Below are positions 60,761-64,000 of a stretch of DNA of 64,000 bases, piece after piece (the stretch's first letter is position 1; every line of letters begins with the position of its first letter). The notes beneath the pieces were generated by a model. That model saw nothing but the letters and a program-made list of their open reading frames with translations. It was not told the DNA's origin and made no database searches. Made by a program: the position numbers and the translations under genes. Source of the stretch: Bacillota bacterium (GTDB lineage: Bacteria; Bacillota; Clostridia; Ch29); contig JABVCK010000009.1 of NCBI GenBank assembly GCA_013540605.1, positions 36,341 through 100,340 on the forward strand, given 5' to 3'.

Positions 60761-62500
60761 ATGGAAAAGGTTACGCTTACCATAGACGGTATCAGGGTTG
60801 AAGCGCCGGCGCATTATACAGTCCTGGAAGCAGCACGCATCGCCAATATAAAGATACCCACTCTATGCTATCTCAAGGGAATTAATGAAATAGGCGCCTG
60901 CAGGATATGTGTTGTGGAGGTTGAAAGGGCAAAGAGCCTGCAGGCAGCATGTGTTCTGCCCGTAGCGGAAGGTATGGTGGTACGTACAAATACTAAGGCA
61001 GTTAGAGAAGCAAGAAGGATAAACCTGGAACTACTGCTGGCAAATCATGAGAGAGAATGCCTTACCTGCGTTAGGAACAGGAATTGTGAGCTTCAGAAAC
61101 TTGCAGAGGAATTCAATTTAGACAATATTGAATACGGCAGAATTAGCAAAGAGCAAAAAGTTGATTTGAAGTCGCCGTCCATAATCAGGGATACAAACAA
61201 ATGTATACTTTGCAGACGGTGTGAAAGCGTGTGCAGGGATGTACAGACAGTATCTGCAATAGGGGTATCAGGGCGCGGCATGGGTACAATGATAGGGCCG
61301 GTGTTCGGAAAAAGCCTGAGTGAAGTGTCGTGCATAAACTGCGGCCAGTGCATTGTCAACTGTCCCGTCGGAGCATTAAGGGAGAAGGACAATATAGATG
61401 AAGTATGGGAAGCCCTGAACAATCCCGACCTGCATGTGGTGGTACAGACTGCTCCTGCCGTGAGGGTCGCCCTGGGAGAGGAATTCGGAATGCCTGTGGG
61501 AACCAGGGTTACGGGTAAAATGGTGGCAGCCCTTAGGAGAATGGGATTTGATAAAGTATACGATACGGATTTTGCAGCTGACCTGACAATAATGGAAGAG
61601 GGTACTGAACTGCTGGATAGGCTGAATAATGGCGGGAAACTGCCTTTGATAACATCCTGCAGCCCGGGATGGATAAAGTTCTGCGAGCACAACTTCCCGG
61701 AGCTTTTAGATAACCTGTCAACCTGCAAATCTCCCCACCAAATGATGGGGGCGTTGCTGAAGTCCTATTATGCGGAGAAAAATGGCATAGACCCGTCAAA
61801 GATATATGTGGTTTCAATAATGCCCTGTACAGCCAAAAAGTTCGAGGCAAAAAGACCTGAACTCAATGCTACCGGTTACCCGGACGTGGACGTTGTGCTG
61901 ACTACAAGGGAGCTTGCCCGCATGATTAAGGAGGCAGGCGTGGATTTTGCCAAACTTGAGAACGAAAGCTTTGACAACATACTGGGGGATTCAACCGGCG
62001 CAGCGGTAATATTCGGAGCCACCGGCGGGGTGATGGAGGCTGCGCTGAGGACGGTGTACGAGGTTGTTACGGGTAAAACCCTTGAAAAGGTGGATTTTGA
62101 AGAAGTGAGGGGTCTTGAAGGCATCAAGGCTGCGGTTATTCCGGTAGGGGAAATAAATGTGAAGGTTGCCGTTGCCCACGGTACGGGCAATGCCCGGAAG
62201 CTGATGGAGAAAGTTGTTTCAGGTGAGGAGCAGTACCATTTTATCGAGGTAATGGGGTGCCCGGGAGGCTGTGTTACTGGAGGAGGCCAGCCCATAGTAT
62301 CCGCTTCGGATAAAATGGATTTTGACCCAAGGGAGCTTAGGGCAAGAGCTATATACGAGGAAGACAAGGATATGCCCTTGAGAAAGTCCCATGAAAATCC
62401 CATGGTTAAGCTGGTATATGAAGAGTATCTGGGGAAAGCGAACAGCCACAGGGCGCATGAACTTCTCCATACGCATTACGTAAGACGAGAAAGGGTATAA
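60761..62500 (+). CDS. hydA: [FeFe] hydrogenase catalytic subunit HydA
   Basis: 579 residues. Reduces protons to H2 with electrons from NADH and ferredoxin. N-terminal [2Fe-2S] domain (Cys36, 47, 50 and about 65), the His-Cys3 4Fe-4S motif (HERECLTCVRNRNC), two 4Fe-4S motifs (CILCRRCESVCRDV; CINCGQCIVNCPVGAL), then the H-cluster domain with L1 TSCSPGW, L2 MPCTAKKFE and L3 MGCPGGCVTGGGQP, and a small-subunit-like tail. L1 has Ser in the second Cys position, a variant I recall in trimeric enzymes. No maturase genes hydE/F/G are in the window. Confidence 0.95.
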   Translation: MEKVTLTIDGIRVEAPAHYTVLEAARIANIKIPTLCYLKGINEIGACRICVVEVERAKSLQAACVLPVAEGMVVRTNTKAVREARRINLELLLANHERECLTCVRNRNCELQKLAEEFNLDNIEYGRISKEQKVDLKSPSIIRDTNKCILCRRCESVCRDVQTVSAIGVSGRGMGTMIGPVFGKSLSEVSCINCGQCIVNCPVGALREKDNIDEVWEALNNPDLHVVVQTAPAVRVALGEEFGMPVGTRVTGKMVAALRRMGFDKVYDTDFAADLTIMEEGTELLDRLNNGGKLPLITSCSPGWIKFCEHNFPELLDNLSTCKSPHQMMGALLKSYYAEKNGIDPSKIYVVSIMPCTAKKFEAKRPELNATGYPDVDVVLTTRELARMIKEAGVDFAKLENESFDNILGDSTGAAVIFGATGGVMEAALRTVYEVVTGKTLEKVDFEEVRGLEGIKAAVIPVGEINVKVAVAHGTGNARKLMEKVVSGEEQYHFIEVMGCPGGCVTGGGQPIVSASDKMDFDPRELRARAIYEEDKDMPLRKSHENPMVKLVYEEYLGKANSHRAHELLHTHYVRRERV

Positions 62501-62590
62501 CAGGTGCTAGGTCCTAGGTGGTAGGTGCTAGGTCCTAGAGGTTAGTTCACAGATCACAGATCACAGGTATCCGGGTTAGGCCTTTGGGTT
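62501..62590 (+). repeat. Heptamer repeat array (third copy)
   Basis: GGTGCTA, GGTCCTA, GGTGGTA, GGTGCTA, GGTCCTA then GATCACA units follow the hydA stop, the same word family as at 3594 and 5571. Confidence 0.7.
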
Positions 62591-62640
62591 TTTACCCTAT
62601 AGCCTTGCCCTGACGCCTGTCATCTGATAACTGGTAACTA

Positions 62641-62760
62641 AAATGACAGGGGACACACCTTTAGATGAAAGGGGACACACCTTTTTATAAAGGAATGTCC
62701 CCTTTTGACTTAGGAATGTCCCCTTTTGACTTAGGAATGTCCCCTTTTGATGTTCTTATC
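62641..62760. repeat. GGGGACACACC / GGAATGTCCCC repeat cluster with 21-bp tandem repeat
   Basis: Two AGGGGACACACCTTT words in direct order (62648 and 62669) are followed by three tandem copies of AGGAATGTCCCCTTTTGAC plus TT (21 bp; 62691, 62712, 62733). The two halves are roughly inverted relative to each other and can fold. No coding frame is supported between 62501 and 63072. Confidence 0.8.
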
Positions 62761-62889
62761 ATCATATTTTTGTGAGATATTACAAAGGCAGTCAAAAGCG
62801 CGAAATTTTAGTTTAGTAATTTTAATATTATTGCCCAAATATTGCTGTTATATACACATTTTTTTGAGTATTTCTATTTTTTTTAGTAA

Positions 62890-62942
62890 TATTTTATGTT
62901 AAAATAAATACGGTAATTTTGATAGTTAAATAACTAACATAA
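62890..62942 (+). promoter_or_regulatory. Diverged copy of the hydC promoter block
   Basis: Similar to 57,881-57,934 with a few substitutions, including TGATAGTTAAATAACTAACA at 62920-62939. Sequence upstream of it shares neither the riboswitch nor the Rex-like site of copy 1. Confidence 0.6.
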
Positions 62943-63060
62943 TCGGGGACATTCCGTAGCAGGAATACATCGGGGACATTCCTTCCACCCAGAAGCGCGG
63001 CTCCAAAGAGGAGGTGTGTCCCCATACCTTAAAGCAGCGGTGTGTTCCCATACCTTAAAA
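62943..63060. repeat. REP-like repeats inserted between promoter block and second hydC
   Basis: ATCGGGGACATTCC words at about 62,942 and 62,968, then GGTGTGTCCCCATACCTTAAA and GGTGTGTTCCCATACCTTAAA in tandem, ending exactly at the ribosome binding site of the second hydC. Related to the words at 62,641. Confidence 0.75.
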
Positions 63061-63072
63061 GGAGGGAAACAA

Positions 63073-63564
63073 ATGGCAGTAAAAGAGGTCCGGGATCCAG
63101 TAGACATACCAGAGAACTATGAGAAGTTGAAGGAGGTAATAGACGAGCACAAGGTCAAGAGGGGGTCATTGATACCTGTACTGCAGAAGGCCCAGGAGAT
63201 ATTCGGTTACCTGCCTCTGGAAGTACAGAAATATGTAGCAGAAGGAATGAACGTATCCCTTCAGGAAGTGTATGGAGTAGCTACCTTTTATGCTCAATTT
63301 TCACTGACGCCAAAGGGAGAGCACACGATAGGCCTGTGTATGGGAACGGCCTGCTATGTAAAAGGGGCAAAGGCAATACTCGAGAAGGTTAAGGAAGAAC
63401 TTGGCGTAGAGGTTGGAGGGACGTCGGAGGATTTAAAATTCACCCTGGAAGCAACGAGGTGCCTGGGTGCCTGCGGACTGGCACCGGTAATGATGATAGA
63501 TGAAGATGTTTACGGAAGGTTAACGGTTGACAGCATTCCGGATATTTTGAAGAAGTATCGTTAA
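63073..63564 (+). CDS. hydC: Hydrogenase subunit HydC, second copy
   Basis: 163 residues, identical to the protein encoded at 57954-58445, with the same GGAGGGA ribosome binding site. The upstream in-frame extension to 63016 lies in repeat sequence and is not believed. The leader lacks the Moco-like riboswitch and the Rex-like site, so expression should differ from copy 1. Confidence 0.92.
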   Translation: MAVKEVRDPVDIPENYEKLKEVIDEHKVKRGSLIPVLQKAQEIFGYLPLEVQKYVAEGMNVSLQEVYGVATFYAQFSLTPKGEHTIGLCMGTACYVKGAKAILEKVKEELGVEVGGTSEDLKFTLEATRCLGACGLAPVMMIDEDVYGRLTVDSIPDILKKYR

Positions 63565-63656
63565 GGATGCAGCTGTCACGGATAAAGAAGAAGGTTGTTA
63601 GCTGGCAGAGATAACGATGAAAATAGGTTATGCCAATAAAATGGGGGTGTAGATCA

Positions 63657-64000
63657 ATGAAAACTATCCAGGAATTAGAGGAAATAAGGAGCAGGACACT
63701 GGATAAGATAAGTATCCGTAAGGAGAGGAAGGGCACGAGGATAGTTATAGGTATGGCAACCTGTGGAATAGCTGCCGGAGCCAGGCCAGTACTTTTATCC
63801 TTTATGGAAGAAGTGAATAAAAGGGGTCTGCAGGATGTAATAGTTTCACAAACAGGATGCATAGGAGTGTGCGAATACGAGCCCATAGTCGAAGTTTACA
63901 AGCCTGGAGAAGAGAAGGTAACCTACGTAAAGATGACACCGGATAAAGTAGCAAGGGTTGTAGCAGAGCATATAGTAAACGACAGAGTGGTTTCGGAGTA
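63657..64000 (+). CDS. Thioredoxin-like [2Fe-2S] ferredoxin, second copy, cut by window end
   Basis: Identical in the visible part to the 122-residue protein at 58538; the frame is open at base 64000 with about 8 codons missing. A second hydB and hydA may follow outside the window. Confidence 0.9.
   Translation, partial: MKTIQELEEIRSRTLDKISIRKERKGTRIVIGMATCGIAAGARPVLLSFMEEVNKRGLQDVIVSQTGCIGVCEYEPIVEVYKPGEEKVTYVKMTPDKVARVVAEHIVNDRVVSE

Larger units (their letters stand above)
63061..64000 (+). repeat. Second copy of 57942-58881 (offset 5119 bp)
   Basis: From GGAGGGAAAC to the window end I see no difference from 57,942-58,881. Covers hydC, the intergenic region and most of the [2Fe-2S] ferredoxin gene, and continues beyond the window. 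Either a recent tandem duplication, gene conversion between two hyd operons, or an assembly artefact. Confidence 0.9.

Noticed and set aside
62691..62753. 21-bp tandem repeats as a CRISPR array
   Set aside because: The copies abut with no unique spacers.
63016..63072. N-terminal extension of the second HydC (MSPYLKAAVCSHTLKGGKQ)
   Set aside because: It is translated repeat sequence; the ribosome binding site and the first copy both place the start at 63073.

Overview
The window looks like a chromosomal piece of an anaerobic, probably low-to-mid GC Firmicute of the class Clostridia. The grounds are an electron-bifurcating type [FeFe] hydrogenase operon, a clostridial type Rex site, strong purine-rich ribosome binding sites with frequent TTG/GTG starts, a BclA-like collagen protein, and the family membership of nearly every housekeeping protein. 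Species cannot be fixed from the sequence alone.

Layout. 1-5.7 kb: end of a malic enzyme gene, a CadC-type repressor with its P-type metal ATPase, and a PAS-GGDEF-EAL gene that has lost its 5' part and is bracketed by inverted heptamer repeats. 5.7-10.9 kb (minus strand): an XRE-cupin regulator and a three-gene operon (M19 dipeptidase, DUF819 permease, CocE/NonD hydrolase) whose promoter carries a striking double palindrome. 11-19.5 kb: a Rossmann-chemoreceptor fusion, dCTP deaminase, small ferredoxin, cupin, then a Spy-like protein, a lipoprotein, and an ABC ATPase / TolC-like / HlyD-like / MacB-like permease set, and an ArsR with a tiny Cys-rich protein. 20-32.7 kb: tRNA-Leu(CAA), YdjM-like protein, L,D-transpeptidase, an ECF sigma/anti-sigma/SIMPL operon, polA-coaE-lytic transglycosylase-pncB-peptide-binding lipoprotein, tRNA-Leu(GAG).

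32.8-48.3 kb is a defence island: a complete type 1 BREX system on the minus strand (small ORF, brxA, brxB, brxC, pglX, pglZ, brxL), then an intact-ended IS630 element with a -1 frameshift, then decayed AbiE toxin-antitoxin genes and another truncated gene. 48.3-52.5 kb holds an HpcH/HpaI aldolase, an AbrB-family permease, an internally deleted IS1634-type element, three perfect hairpins in a row, a collagen-like protein and a membrane protein.

52.9-64 kb is a hydrogen-metabolism region. A signalling operon (SPOR protein, two DRTGG proteins, two GHKL ATPases, a sensory-type [FeFe] hydrogenase homologue, a PHP phosphoesterase) precedes hydC, a [2Fe-2S] ferredoxin gene, hydB and hydA. The hyd operon has a leader resembling a Moco/Tuco riboswitch with an intrinsic terminator, followed by a Rex-like operator. 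A second copy of hydC and the ferredoxin gene begins at 63,073 with apparently identical coding DNA but a different leader lacking both the riboswitch and the Rex site and filled instead with repeat sequence; it runs off the window. The most interesting idea here is redox (Rex) plus metal-cofactor (Moco/Tuco) control of a hydrogenase, with a duplicate freed from both.
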